Origin: Elysia chlorotica
Taxonomy: Eukaryota > Mollusca > Gastropoda > Plakobranchidae
Direction: 5' to 3'
DNA length: 64,000 bases
NCBI GenBank assembly: GCA_003991915.1
Contig: RQTK01000145.1
Span: forward strand, 201,276 to 265,275
Shown here piece after piece: positions 1 through 12,500 of this stretch (position 1 is the stretch's first letter; every line of letters starts with the position of its first letter). A program made the position numbers and the translations under genes. A model generated the notes under the pieces. The model did not search any database. It was given only the letters and a program-made list of their open reading frames with translations, and was not told the DNA's origin.

Positions 1-410
1 TTTTTCCCGTTCGACATGTTCACGTGCGGGCTCTGCTCGGGTTATAATACTGAATTCGAGATCTATCGAATGGGGATCTTTCGGGGTTTAAAAACATTCG
101 AGCGCAGTTTAAATTCTATGTGGATCTACCTCGACTATCATCGAAAAGAGGATAAACATGGATCTGAAAGCTAAGCTTAAATCAAATGACCAGATCGAGA
201 CTTCTACTGCACATAGATCTACACATAATTTTTTTAAAATTTCAATTCAACATGTTCACATGTGGGGCTCTGCTCGGGTTAAAATACTGAATTCTAGATC
301 TATCGAATGGGGATCTTTCTGGGTTTAAAAACATTCGAACCCAATTTAAATTATATATAGACCTACGTCGACTATCATCGAAAAAGGGGTAAAAATGGAT
401 CTAAAAGAAA
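1..410. repeat. Direct duplication, two copies of about 160 bp
   Basis: 1-165 and about 240-410 share CATGTTCAC, GGGCTCTGCTCGGGTT, ATCGAATGGGGATCTTTC and CGACTATCATCGAAAA, roughly 240 bp apart. 411-848 shows nothing I can name. Confidence 0.8.
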
Positions 411-848
411 TGTTATCTACAAAGAAATCCTGTAAATATCCTAGCGTGAGTTATCAAGACTATTGATATGCCCTTTTAAGTGGTGCACCCATTTGTATCA
501 CATTTAATTTGTTTAGCTTTTTTGGCTTTAAACTTCTATCTCTACAACTATGTTTTACCATTTTAGTTGCGCACAGTGTCCCAAAATCCAAGCTTTATCT
601 CTATTAGTAATAAGTATAACTTATAAAAAAACATTTTGTATCCGTACAGTGTCCCAAAACCTGAGCGAAGCCGGGCATCCCAAATAGTTATAATCTAAAA
701 GGGCTCTTGGGTGAATTCAATAACGACTAATAAAATCTTCGAATGAGATAATGTTAAACTCCGCCTATACATCTTTTATAACATATAACCCCCTTATTAA
801 TAGACGTGCTGAAGAAAACCCCTGGTAATTTTAACTTGTTAGTTTTCT

Positions 849-1287
849 TTATGCCTCGAATTCGCTGAAAGTGCATATACATTGATTTTTCTTTATAAAT
901 TTATGATCAGAGACTGTGTACAATTCTTTTAGCCTAGACAGCACTTCTTTTATGTCAACTAAATCTTTAAGGAAAAATGTTGTATCATCCGCGTATTGCA
1001 GTATTTTCACATTGCATGTTGGCGGGATCTTAATACCTTTAATTTATCATTTTGAAAGATTTAAAGGGACGGAAATTGCGCGCTATAGTAAATAACAATG
1101 GAGAGATAGGGCACCCTTGCCTAACGCCACGTGTCATAAGAAAATCTTCGAAGCAGTATTCTCCGTTTTGCACCCAGCACTTCTTATCGGTTAATAAAAT
1201 ATCCATCCATCTTATAAAACAACCACCAAATCCCATTCTCTCAAATGCATTGATTATAAAGGATGTGGATATTGTGTCGGAAGCCAA
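849..1287 (-). pseudogene. Fragment of a non-LTR (LINE) reverse transcriptase
   Basis: The minus strand encodes INAFERMGFGGCFIRW, TRGVRQGCPISPLLF and, after a frame break near 1040, ILQYADDTTFFLKD with the YADD catalytic box. The order and motifs are those of RVT_1 in LINEs. It is short, frameshifted and lacks the endonuclease; the 5' side runs directly into a SINE head fragment. Confidence 0.85.
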
Positions 1288-1322
1288 TGTTCTACCCCAG
1301 GGCCACCGCGCGCCCCTATAAT
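1278..1322 (-). mobile_element. SINE head fragment joined to the LINE fragment
   Basis: The minus strand reads GCGGTGGCCCTGGGGTAGAA, the A-box head of the local SINE family, ending exactly where RT-coding sequence begins. Confidence 0.6.
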
Positions 1323-1945
1323 AGAGTGAAAAGGGATAATGTAACCTAGAGACTACATTTATCAGTCAGGAAGAAATAAGAAATAATGAAAGAAACCCCA
1401 AAATTTGAATAGACCCAAAGCTCAAAATAGAGGATCAGATAGAAAAAAATACATTCACACCTCTTGAATGTGTTAACCAGTGAAAGAAAGTAGAATAGAT
1501 AATGATCCAGTGAACAGAATCAAGATATCAATGTACACGTCGCGAGTGAAATACAGAAAATATGAGTCTTTAAAAAAAAAAAATACTCCAAAGGAAAAAG
1601 CGATAAATACTGAAAAAACACCCAGTGATCACAGAGAGAAGGAAGGAAAACGATATGTCACCGAGGAAGTCTGAACTGGTGCCCAACATAATGTTTGGTG
1701 ATGTGTGTTTCTACTCCTTTCTAAACCACCTGGCCCTTCAATGAACAACGTTGTTGCTTCGAGCAAGAATATAAATAGAAGCCCTCGAGCGACCAAAATA
1801 GGGAAAAATCAACATATTCGAATCCATAGATCTACACGTGCAGTCACTAGTCAGCAGCTTTTTGTCTTTTAGAGGAACGGGAGACAATGACGTTTAATTA
1901 CAGGCCAGGCAAGAATGAGCAACAGCCAGCAATTATGGCGTGCAG

Positions 1946-1947
<2 letters not shown>
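1323..1947. other. No feature recognised
   Basis: AT-rich sequence with one 64-codon open frame (1480-1674) of Lys-rich, patternless composition. I see no gene here. Confidence 0.5.

Positions 1948-2010
<63 letters not shown>
1948..2010. repeat. (GA)n microsatellite
   Basis: 63 bases of uninterrupted AG dinucleotides. Confidence 0.98.
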
Positions 2011-2014
<4 letters not shown>

Positions 2015-2114
2015 AGACTCTGAGAATGAGAGTCTAAAGTCTAAAGAGGAGAGAGACTGAGAAAAATAGAAGAAACAGAAAGAAAGTGAGCACAGGACCC
2101 GTTTACTGAGGGGA

Positions 2115-2345
2115 AAAGGCTATAAATTATGGCACTGCCCCTTTCCACCGTATAATATTATAAACCGTTATGCCACGATCCCTTTCCACCGTTCATAGAC
2201 GGTGTAGAAAAAAAACTGTCGGTCTTTTCCACCGTTTAAGCGCATGTGCATCTTAGTTTTTGGAACAGGTTGTTTCTGTAAACGGTGGAAAAGAACGCCA
2301 GTATTTTTTTTCACCGTCAAGAGACGGCCATTTATTGAGGCCCAA
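2115..2345. mobile_element. Foldback element with CTTTCCACCGT repeats
   Basis: TTTCCACCGT occurs three times (about 2141, 2190, 2225) and its complement ACGGTGGAAAAG at about 2281, with CACCGTCAAGAGACGG near the end. It looks like a MITE-type foldback sequence; no coding potential. Confidence 0.5.
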
Positions 2346-2687
2346 ATAGGAATAGCCTAGATATGTGTCAGATAAACCGGATCAATTCATAGGGGAATAA
2401 ACAGTAAATACCAATCGTCCAACATAAACAGGGGATTGGTTCGTTGGTTTGTTAATTTTCGTAACGTCCATTATAAGCAGCTAGACGACCATCGCGTACA
2501 CAGATTCCAAGACAATAATAATCGATTATGTTAGAATGTAAACAACAGGACTGTGTCTTAGCCAGCCACGAATAAACACGTGAAGAAGAAACCATTGCAA
2601 ACAAGGATGGGAAGGGGGGCGTATCGAGTGTATCTTTATTTATATTTAAAGATTTTACTTCGGGAGAAGAGGGTAGATTAACACTTC

Positions 2688-3168
2688 TAAAAGATGTTAC
2701 CCGCAAGAGAAAGGAACAGATCAACAGTTTGCATTATTTTAAAGATGTCATCTACGCGTGAAGTAAATGTAGATAGGTCAACAGTCTGCAAGTTTTATAG
2801 ATGTCATCTACATGTGAGGTAAATGTAGATAGATCAACAGTCTGCATATTTTAAAAAATGTTATCTACAGTTGAAGTAGATAGATCAACAGTCTACACGT
2901 TTGAAAGATGTTATCTACATGTGCTTCACATATAAAGAGATCAAAAGAGTCTTCACTTTTTAACACAAAAATTAATCTCATTTACATGTACCTCGCATGT
3001 AAATATAAATAGATTAACAATCTTTACGTTGTAAAGATGTTATCTACATGAAACTCACCTTTAAATAAATCAACAGTCTACACCTTTCAACAATACTGTA
3101 ATTTATACAGGTGCAGTACACGTACATAGACCAACAGTCTTCAAGTTTTAAAAGAGATGTTGTCATAA
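2688..3168. repeat. Degenerate minisatellite, about 57 bp unit
   Basis: About eight units, each with GATGTTATCTACATGTGAAG, then AAATGTAGATAGATCAACAG and TCTGCA. Divergence rises toward the right end. Confidence 0.85.
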
Positions 3169-3689
3169 CGCAGAGTGTACATGTTTTAACCAAAGCTTAG
3201 CGGATCTGTTTGGGTTTTCTGTGGAGACATTGTCGTGTCAGGGTCGAAAAACTACCATCTTGAGTTGCTTTTTTTTAGGTATCGACATAACTGCAGTTTC
3301 CATTCAATAATGTGCAACACATATCAGAATATCCCATTTGAAGTAGACTTTTTTAAGTAACAAAGTGCGGTATTAAAAACTTTAAGGGAAAAGCTTCCAA
3401 GGTTAAAAGTAACAATAGACCTACATAGTTTATCAACAAATTTCATGAAAAGCTTTCCATGTTATTAGACCTGCAAATCGTGGAGCATGGTTGCACCACA
3501 CATGGTTATTTATAATAAACTACCACTACTCATGCAAAGGGGCGGTCTTTGCTTTTTTTTCCCACCATAATTAATATTATTTGGGGAGTTGGGCTATACG
3601 ATTTCTATTTTCCTAGTCTTACTGTCTTCTGTTTTAAACCATATTAGCTTTCTTGTTTAATTGCGATAACTGGTGCGGTTCTGAAAGTC

Positions 3690-3862
3690 GCACTGGTTGG
3701 GTAAGTGTCAGTATAAAGTGACTGTCTGAGACAAGAGAGGTTGTTTGCCCGCGATGTCTCGTGTGTGGAAGCACAAAAAATTGTCAGATCTCAGTCTTGC
3801 GGCATGTCCACAATAACTATAGCCTAAATAGTGCTGACTTTGGACGTTAAACCAACTCAACT
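3690..3862 (+). mobile_element. SINE, tail portion
   Basis: Contains ACTGGTTGGGTAAGTGTCAG, the conserved GTGTGGAAGCACA, TGTCCACAATA and the 3' end GGACGTTAAACCAACTCAA of the local SINE family. The tRNA-like head is missing. Confidence 0.75.
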
Positions 3863-4049
3863 ATGAAAGTCGCAAAACTATTTACTGTTTTAAAACTACC
3901 GGTAATTATGATTATTCTCGGAGTTGGAGAGGGTGTGATTATTTTCATAAAATATACAAGGCCGTCGCTCATCGATTGGTTCTCTAGACAGCAGCTTTGA
4001 GTAATTGTTCCATGGCCGGGTTTGGGTTCTCTCTAGCGCCACAGTGTTG

Positions 4050-4425
4050 GTCTTCAAATCAGGCACCCACAAAAGGTTGGGCTGCAATTTCAGGCTATTC
4101 ACACCCTTCACTGCAAAAAGATAGGACCTTGTTATCCCCTTGTAAGTCTATTTTCCCTTAGTTTTCTTGTAGATGTCTAAGTCTATATTGATATCTATTG
4201 GTTGGAAATCGAACAACACTTTGATTGCCTGTATGTCTCACTGTCCCTGTCTATCTACTTCTCTGCCTCTCTCTTATCTCTATTATGTCTTTCTCTCAGT
4301 TTTTACTCTTTTTTCCTCCTCTCCACATCCCAATCAGACACCCACAAAAGGTTGGGCTGAAATTTCAGGCTATTCACCCCTTCACAGCAAACAGATAGGA
4401 CCTTGTTATCCCCTTTTTACTCTTT
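4050..4425. repeat. Direct duplication of about 85 bp
   Basis: ACACCCACAAAAGGTTGGGC through AGGACCTTGTTATCCCC occurs at about 4061-4141 and 4338-4413 with few differences, about 275 bp apart. Confidence 0.85.
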
Positions 4426-4486
4426 TTTCCTCCTCTCCACATCCCAAAATCAGTCTCTGTCTCTGATATCCTTCTTTCTGTCACCT

Positions 4487-4493
<7 letters not shown>

Positions 4494-4538
<45 letters not shown>
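4494..4538. repeat. (CT)n microsatellite in a pyrimidine-rich tract
   Basis: 45 bases of CT inside a 4,250-4,680 pyrimidine-rich stretch that also has a C run at about 4628-4638. Confidence 0.95.
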
Positions 4539-4541
<3 letters not shown>

Positions 4542-5069
4542 CTGCACGTGTCTACTAATCCTTGTCTGCCTGTCTCTCCGCCTATATCTATTTCCCTCTA
4601 TTTTCTCTCTCTCTTTCTCTCTCTTGCCCCCCCCCCCCCTCTCTCTTTCTCTTTCTTTTTTTCTCTCCCTACCCCCTACCTGAGACTAACACTGAACAAG
4701 AGATTAATGTAGTTAAAAGATCTAATCATGTTTATGGAAATCGCAAGCCATTAATTCTTAGCCAACCAATGAGACGCACTCGCGGAGATTATTGTTGAAC
4801 AGAATCAGCGTATCTGACCCCTTGTTCCTCCATCAAGCTGTTGGCTCTGAATCTAGGAAACACTCTAGCTCGATAGATCGATAGCTTATCGCAGTTGATA
4901 TGTTATGTCCCTCTAGTGGCCAGATTATTCCTGGGTTTGATACTGAATCTAACGATAGCATGACGTGTGGGGGTCAAGTCCGCAGTATCAATGTTATTTT
5001 GCTTAGTTTTTCGCCCCCCTAGGTTTCCCTAAGAATCATACACGGAGATTGCGACACTCAGTCTAGCTG

Positions 5070-5135
5070 AGATTGAAACCTCGGACCTCCTGTTTGCCAG
5101 TCCGAGGTACATCATGTATTATCCACTGCGCTGGT
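5070..5135 (-). mobile_element. tRNA-like SINE head of another family
   Basis: The minus strand has GCGCAGTGGATAATACATG (A-box-like) and GGTTTCAATCTC (B-box-like) about 50 bases apart. No acceptor-stem pairing, so it is not a tRNA gene. Confidence 0.4.
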
Positions 5136-5647
5136 ATGCATCTCTGTATCATCATAAAATTAATAACCTAACCCCTATCCCCTTTCCTTCTATTACAATC
5201 AGTCTTGCAATCCGGCAGTCAGATTGCAATCAATAAAAGGGAATTTTCAAATGATTTGTCTAGTATATTCTTGTTGTTAATTATGAAGGGGAGACGTTGA
5301 AAGCTCTGCTGACAGTTTAATGCATGTTCATTAAAAATACCTTAAAATGGACAACAGCTAGGGTATTGGCTAGACCTAGAAGACTATGATAATTTGTTAT
5401 TAATCATACTAATTTCCATCTTTAAGTTGTTTTGTCTAACATCACTAAACACATCGTCTGAAATGGCATCTTATTTTCTTTCTATCTGTTCACCCGCTTC
5501 ATTCACCTCCTTCTCGTTACTCAAAACGTGATCGCAGTCCATCATACTTTATGTGATAGGTCGGATACTTCTTAAGAGGACAAAAAGGCCTAAAGCTCAT
5601 TCAAAATTGTGGTACAAACAGTACAGAACACTGATCTTTATATAATT

Positions 5648-5765
5648 GTATATATTGAACGTGTCCCAATATCAACGTCTGGAGATTTTACATGCTTCCA
5701 CACAGCGACTGATCGATAATTCTAGCCGATCACTTTATACTGACACCGATCCAACTAGTAGGCCT
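5648..5765 (-). mobile_element. SINE tail, degenerate
   Basis: The minus strand carries the central block of the local SINE (GTCGGTGTCAG-like, GACGTT and ACACGTTC remnants). Heavily mutated. Confidence 0.5.
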
Positions 5766-6210
5766 ACATAGCTGTCCTGTCTGTTTCAGTTTTTCTCTAT
5801 CGAACCAACCGCTCACAACCTACCCAGGTAGTCAGATAGCTACGTCGGTAGTGCTCTGGTCTGGCGAGTAAGAGATTCAGGATGTAACCCTCATCTGGCG
5901 CCTCGGCTTCTGTATCGGATTCATCGGTAGATTTAGAGAACTTGCAACTAAGCACGCATTGCAAGATTCACAGGCACTTGGTTTACTGGAGCGTGACACC
6001 AGCTGAGCCTCTTAAGGTTAAGTCTACATCAAGTCAATTATTTATACCTAAATCCCACATACCGCTCACAGGTACCTGCACATTGTCATGAAGAGAGATG
6101 GAAATAAAAAAAAATGTTTAGCTTTTTTCATTGGCTAAACTCGGTAAACATTTTTGCAGCAAATAGCACCAACAACAAAAACAAAAACAATAAGAATATC
6201 GTTGCCCGAC

Positions 6211-6390
<180 letters not shown>

Positions 6391-7362
6391 ACAACTATTA
6401 AAAAAAAAGAAAAAGAAATATGGCTAAAACAGAATGAAAACAATCTTAAACACATTATTAATTTGCATAATTCTGTATCACTCTTTTTTTCCACCACACA
6501 TTAATTTACCGTGCCAATTTCCTTTTTTTCTTCTTTTGTTTTTGTTTTGTTTTTGTCATTATCAACAAAATAAAAAAGACACACACACAAAAGAACCAAA
6601 ACAAAACAAAAAATATTTAAGCGTTTATAAAAGGAAACGTGTCATGCGCTTACCTGTAATCAATTTTACTTTTCACAAGCCTCACGAAGTTTTGAATATC
6701 TCAGCACCATCTGAAATTCGAATGTCGAATCTCGTGCTACCAGCCCTATCGATTGGGTCATAATATGCTGTCTGCAGGTATATTTGTACCTAAACGCAAA
6801 ATATGAGAAACCCACACCCCTCTGTATCCGCTTTTTTTTTTTTTTTTTAGATCCAATTTCGAAGAGTCAATGGGGATTTAGATACTAGATTATCTCTTTA
6901 CAACAATGCCAAGTAGTACAGCAATATTCATTTTGTGTCACTTCGTTCCCTGAATAATCTTACAGTAACAAGAGCGTCCCACATCTGGTATCGAAACATT
7001 TTGATCTCCTGCTCGTCAATCATGGGGTTTACCCAGTGAATTGTGGTGCACCCATACACAAACATGCAGGGTGAACTAGTCGGCTTGGTTCCTGCCCTGA
7101 CTCCCTTGCCATCACAATCCCCCGTCCTGCCGCCCTCTTGCTGGACTCAGGTGATAGCTCACTGTGGTCGCCACGGCCTGAGCAGTCGACAGGACTGTGA
7201 GCGGCGCGGGGATCTTAGATGAGTGGATGAGGCAGGCGGGAGTGGCGGAGTTTCAATACAATTATTTTCTATCTATTATATTTTTTGGGGGGATGGGGGA
7301 TAAGAGAGAGACGGGGATAAAGAGAGAGCGTGTCATACATTCGATAAACAAGCGGACACATA

Positions 7363-7365
<3 letters not shown>

Positions 7366-7424
<59 letters not shown>
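7366..7424. repeat. (GA)n microsatellite
   Basis: About 59 bases of GA with one C interruption, in a purine-rich stretch 7,290-7,530. Confidence 0.95.
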
Positions 7425-7429
7425 TATGA

Positions 7430-9509
7430 GAGGTAGATACACTATTAGAGATGATAGAAATGGACAAAAACAGAGTGAGAGAATGAAAAAGACGCAATAT
7501 GAGAATTATTTGAAGAATGAGAGTGAGAGAAAAAGAAAGACATTTTGGCCCATAAAAATCATGAAAAATTAAAAGAAATTACATATTACCGGTATTCTCT
7601 TGGGGTGGGAGTGGGGTAGGCCTACCGTTCGTTTTGTTGTTCACCAAATACATGTAATTTATTATATTCACAATTATTACGCTTCTGTCTCAGATTGATA
7701 AAGGTAAATAATAGCTTAAATGACTATGTTGTACAGGTTTCGTTTGTCATGTGCGTCTTCTCAGGTGGAGAATGAGTTTGACTGTGGCTAAGTTCGTCAA
7801 TAATAAATTAGTAAAATCTTCAAGGAATAGAATTACAAATTTCCTATGTAAATATCAACTTTTACGGAAGTAAATCATACTTCGGCTAATGAAGAACTAC
7901 ACGACGGCTTACCGATATATTTTTTAGTATCGATTATACATTACTATATGTAAACTGAAAATAAAGATCTACTTTCTTGTCGTTTTCATTATGTATCTTT
8001 AAATCAACATAGGACTAGATCTAGATCTAGCTGTACTTTAACACATATATCATTTTAATTACGCGTTTCAGAATGTAGCTTTCGTTGATTCTATCTACCT
8101 TCTTTAAACTAAATAAAAGTAATCGAAGTTTTCTCCTGGTTATATCGATCTGAAAACCAGTAGAGAGGCAAGAAACTGCACTGGAGAGATTGAGAGAAGA
8201 GAATCCTTCTCCCCTTCAAAGGTAAAACCATCTCTGCGTAAAACTTTTTTTTTCAAGAACTCGATCTTAGTCAGACATAAAAATATTTTGGTACTGTCAA
8301 ATTCCTTTGGATTAAAAATCAACTCTAAATCTAGGTCTAGATTCTAGACTTCCAATCAACAATTCAGATCTAGACTCTAGACTAATCTGGATAGATCAAC
8401 TAGAGTCTAGAGTATCTAGAAATCTAGATCTAGATTCTAGATCTAGATCTAGATATCTAGCTTAGAATCTCATGCTAGAAATAGATCTAGTGTGGTAGAT
8501 ATAATCATCTAGATTCTAAATAAGGTATCTAGATTAGAAAGTAGGCAAGATCTTATCAATAATTTAGGCTGCAGTTGCCTGAGTTGGTGAGAATAACTAA
8601 CTAGACCTAGATCTATAATAGATGATTCCGGGTGAGAATTATACCAAAAAGGCTGTCCAAATATTATTATCAACCCCTCACCCTCAAATTCAAGGGGGCT
8701 GAGAGTAACCAATAGGCCTATATACCGTGTGATTTTTACTATGTAAATATGTATGTTTGGCAATTAGATTGAAACACCCTAGATCTAGAAACAGATCTAG
8801 GTTTTAAATAGGTCCAGATTAAAGGATCTAAATCCTAGATCTAGACTCTAGCTCTTGAACCTAAATCTAGTTGAAATTTGATAATGCTCACTACTAGAAT
8901 TCTTGATCTAAGTTCGCAAAGTGCAATTTTATTAATGATGGAAAAAAAATCAACTTATCATTTCAATACTTTCTAAAGGCGTACACATCATTGAGAGGGG
9001 GGGGGGGGATAAAATTTTGGTACGATTTTCACTATTTTCACCTCCGAAGGTGAGTATAACTAAACTGTTATTCGCACCCCTGGAGTGAGAATAATCTCAT
9101 GATTAATTTATCAAGATGATAATCCTCAACCTGATAGATTAATTAGATCTAGAGTCTAGATCAAGATTTCTAGATCTTAGATTCTAGGCTTTGGTTATTG
9201 TCACGCCGGGGTGAGAATAATCACATTGTAGATTCTAAGATCAGTACCATTAGATCTAGATCTAGATGAATCTGCGAGGAGGACTATTTTACTGATCTAC
9301 AATGTTAGTTTCATGCATGTGCTTTGTAAATATTCAGGTCTATTTTAAAATTTCTGCTAATTTTCGTGAATAACACTTAAATGTTCTTATCTTTGTTAGA
9401 ACTTATCATTGGTTTAGAACAAGTGTTCTAAAGGCCTTTTTCTAAATTTAAATTTATTCTGACTGCCAGGTATTTTGGTGACTTCATAGAGCCATAGAAA
9501 CAGGCTGGC
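7430..9509. other. Upstream region of ATF2, CTAGATCT-rich
   Basis: No gene seen. Dense CTAGATCTAG palindrome clusters lie at 8,015-8,035, 8,325-8,490, 8,780-8,870 and 9,145-9,275, and a GTGAGAATAA motif recurs at 8586, 8632, 9084 and 9211. The ATF2 5'UTR exon(s) may be here but are not recognisable. Confidence 0.5.
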
Positions 9510-9566
9510 ATGGAGGAGGAGCAGGACGATATGCCGTTTGTTTGCTCCGTTGCAGACTGTGGCATG
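9510..9566 (+). CDS. ATF2: ATF2 coding exon 1
   Basis: Encodes 19 residues, starting MEEEQDDMPFVC, with both zinc-finger cysteines (C12, C17). It ends in phase 0 at donor GTAGGG. The start has G at -3 and G at +4 and an in-frame stop 18 bases upstream. A possible 5'UTR acceptor (CTGACTGCCAG) lies at about 9460-9470. Confidence 0.88.
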
Positions 9567-12500
9567 GTAGGGAACTGTATATATTATAAATTTAATGTTA
9601 CTATTTCTATACAACTGATCAATGTGGGAGCAAGAGTAAAAGTTCTTCTATGTTGGTTTGTCAGGATTGATTTCTTGATTATATTTTAGAATGAAAAACT
9701 AATGTATGGATGGTTTTTACAAACTTCCAAGTTCACTGGCTTTTTTTTTTAACCTAGCTCAGAGAACTCAGAGATTTACAATGAATCATTGATTGAATCT
9801 TTTAGAGTGAGAACAGTAAATTTTAAGTTGTAAAATGGCCAGCTATAAATTTTTAATTTCATGTTATTTCGGGAAATCTGGCAATAAATAAATTTAATAT
9901 GAAGACAAAACAGCAGTGTTTATAAATAACATTTAACACTTTATTTTTCTAACTAGATGACATTCAAAAGTTTCAAGGACAAGTGAGGGTTTTGAATGAA
10001 AAAATGAAGCCTTGCCCTGTCCTATGCAAAATTATACTATGACCAGCATGAGTGTAGTTAATGTAATAGACAATTAATTCCATGCTTCACTTCTCAGCGT
10101 TTCATCAATGAGGATCATTTGAACTGGCACTCGAAGAAACATGAAATGTCTCTCGCTCTCAACACGGGTGGACAGACAAGCAGTTCTCCAGCACACCCCA
10201 ACTTCCTGGGTGAGAGGTCATCAGTGTATTCACAGAGATAACCGCGTGCTTAAGTAACCCCTGTTCATTCCGTCAACTTTCTAAACTATTCTGATGAAAT
10301 CATAGTATTTCATTATATTCTATTTAAGTCTTTTCTCAAAATAATTTAAATAAATCAAATTCTAAATGGACAAAATGTATAGATTTATTTCAGAATACAC
10401 TAAGTTATTTAAAGTTGTTAGAAAATAATGCTCAAATCTGTATTTTAATCCTTAGCTCATTTTACATTTCCCTATTCTCTCAGATCAAACGCCAACCCCC
10501 ACCAAATTCCTAAAGAACTGTGAGGAGATAGGACTGTACCAAGAGCTCACACCTAATCCTTTTGACCACGCTTACAAACAGGCTTTAGATGATGTAAGTC
10601 GTGTTGACTTGGATGCTTTTTCTAGAATCTTGATTCTGTGATATGCATTCTTGATTAAGGGATTAGGAGATTGAGATTAGCTCCAAATTAATTTAAAGAT
10701 TTTTCCCACAGTGTCATACCCTCCTTTTACTTTAAGTAACAAAAGAAATAAGTTAGTTAAACCAAAATGTTTCAGAGCTAGTTTGATACTAAATGCATGT
10801 AAGAAAATTTATGAAATGTGTGCTCAATGAATGTAGAAGGTGTTATTTCAACTTTTTTTGCTTGTTTGTTTTGTATTTCCATCTTTCGGTGTGGCTGTCT
10901 ATGATTTTGTCAGTGTCAGTATTTCTCTGTCTCTCTCTGTTTAACTATGAGATAGTTCGAAAATGTTTTTTGTTTTTTTTGTTCCAACAAAATTGATATT
11001 TCCAAAAAAAACACCACCATGCTTTCCGCTGCAGCCCACGGCACCAATTCCTGGACCCCCGACCTCCGGCGGAGAGCTAAACACTCCGACCCTGATCCTG
11101 TCTGACGATCACAGCAAGGCGAGCAGTAGCGCCCCCTCTCCCCTGAGCCTGGAGAAGCCCACGCTGCTGCTGAAGGGTGCCGAACCCCTGAGGCCTAGCC
11201 CTCTGGCTGTCCAGGCAACCAGGCCTGCCAGTGTTGTCACGGCAACCACTGTCAGTCCGGCCAAGACTCTGCCTGTCCAGCAGCTGAGCACAGCCATGGT
11301 CACTACAGCAACCAATGTGCCACTAGTCACTGGTCTTGTCTCCTCAGCCGACCAGCTCAGACAGTTCTCAACTGCTCAAAATAAGGTGAGGTCAGCCAGA
11401 GCTCAACTAAAAATGATGCTTTGGTTTTATCATGGGAGTGCGCCAACAGCTTATTCTGTTAGACCTTTTGAGTTGACAGGCAAGAGATCAGAGCTTTGAA
11501 TCTCGGCAGATGGCTTCCTATATATGGGACTTGGCTGAAACCCATAAGATAAAAAAAGGATGGTAACCTAGGAATGAGTTATCAATTCGAGGTTTTTGCT
11601 GGTGGTGTCTTCAACTGATACCAGTTTGATATATCAGCTATTGCTTTGTTGCACCTTACAAAAATTTGATTTAATTTTTCTTTCTTTCAGCTGATGCTGG
11701 ATCTTTCAGGACGCAGTGTGATGACAGAGGGTCACTCTCAGCTTTTGGCCGTGGCCCCAACGACCAAAGTTGCCACTGTCCAGCCTCTTGTTGTGCAGGT
11801 CAGTCATTGCATCCTCATAACATACATGGTGTATTGAGATCCTCAGCTTCTAAGTTTTAACAGAGTGTTTGTTAATTGAAGCACAGCTTCAATTTTTTTT
11901 AATGTACACTTCGTTTAATTGCTCTGCAGTCCATATGTGGTTAAAATTGTTTTCTTCAATATATTTTAGATATTGCCATAAGATACAGTTTTGAAAAAAA
12001 AAAATATATATATATGAATAACATTTGGATTTGTAGAATGTCAACAATTGAGCAGCATTCTTGTGGGGTTTTTTTAGGCACCAGTCACTAATAACAATAG
12101 CAATATAAGTTTTGATCTAGAGCTCTCTAAAAATAGAACAAAAAATTACCATATACATACCATTTTCATTTTCAAATAACAAGATTACCCCTGGTTTAAA
12201 GAAAATGATAAAGTTATAATTAAAGTGCTTGTGAAGCACTGTAAATTATCCCTAAGTTTCTGTGCATGAGTCATGCGGGCTGCATTACACAACATATGTG
12301 TTTTTCTGTATTCGTTCACTTTTTTCTTCTATAAAGTAATTTCTTTATTTTCATAATTTATCTCAACTGCTCTGCTGCCTCTTCCCTATTACAAGAATAC
12401 GAGTTCCGGTTTGAGAGAACAGCTCACGAGAGAGGGGACCACACTGCAGAGCAACAGGTACCTTAAACATCTTTCTCCATAGCAATAAAATAGGCAGAGA

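Larger units (their letters stand above)
4800..6110. other. Intergenic, SINE fragments only
   Basis: Apart from tRNA-like or SINE pieces at 5070-5135, 5648-5765 and a weak one at about 5835-5900, I see no gene. Confidence 0.5.

Noticed and set aside
2688-3168. CRISPR-like regular repeats
   Set aside because: Units are degenerate and contiguous without unique spacers, and the genome is eukaryotic; it is a minisatellite.
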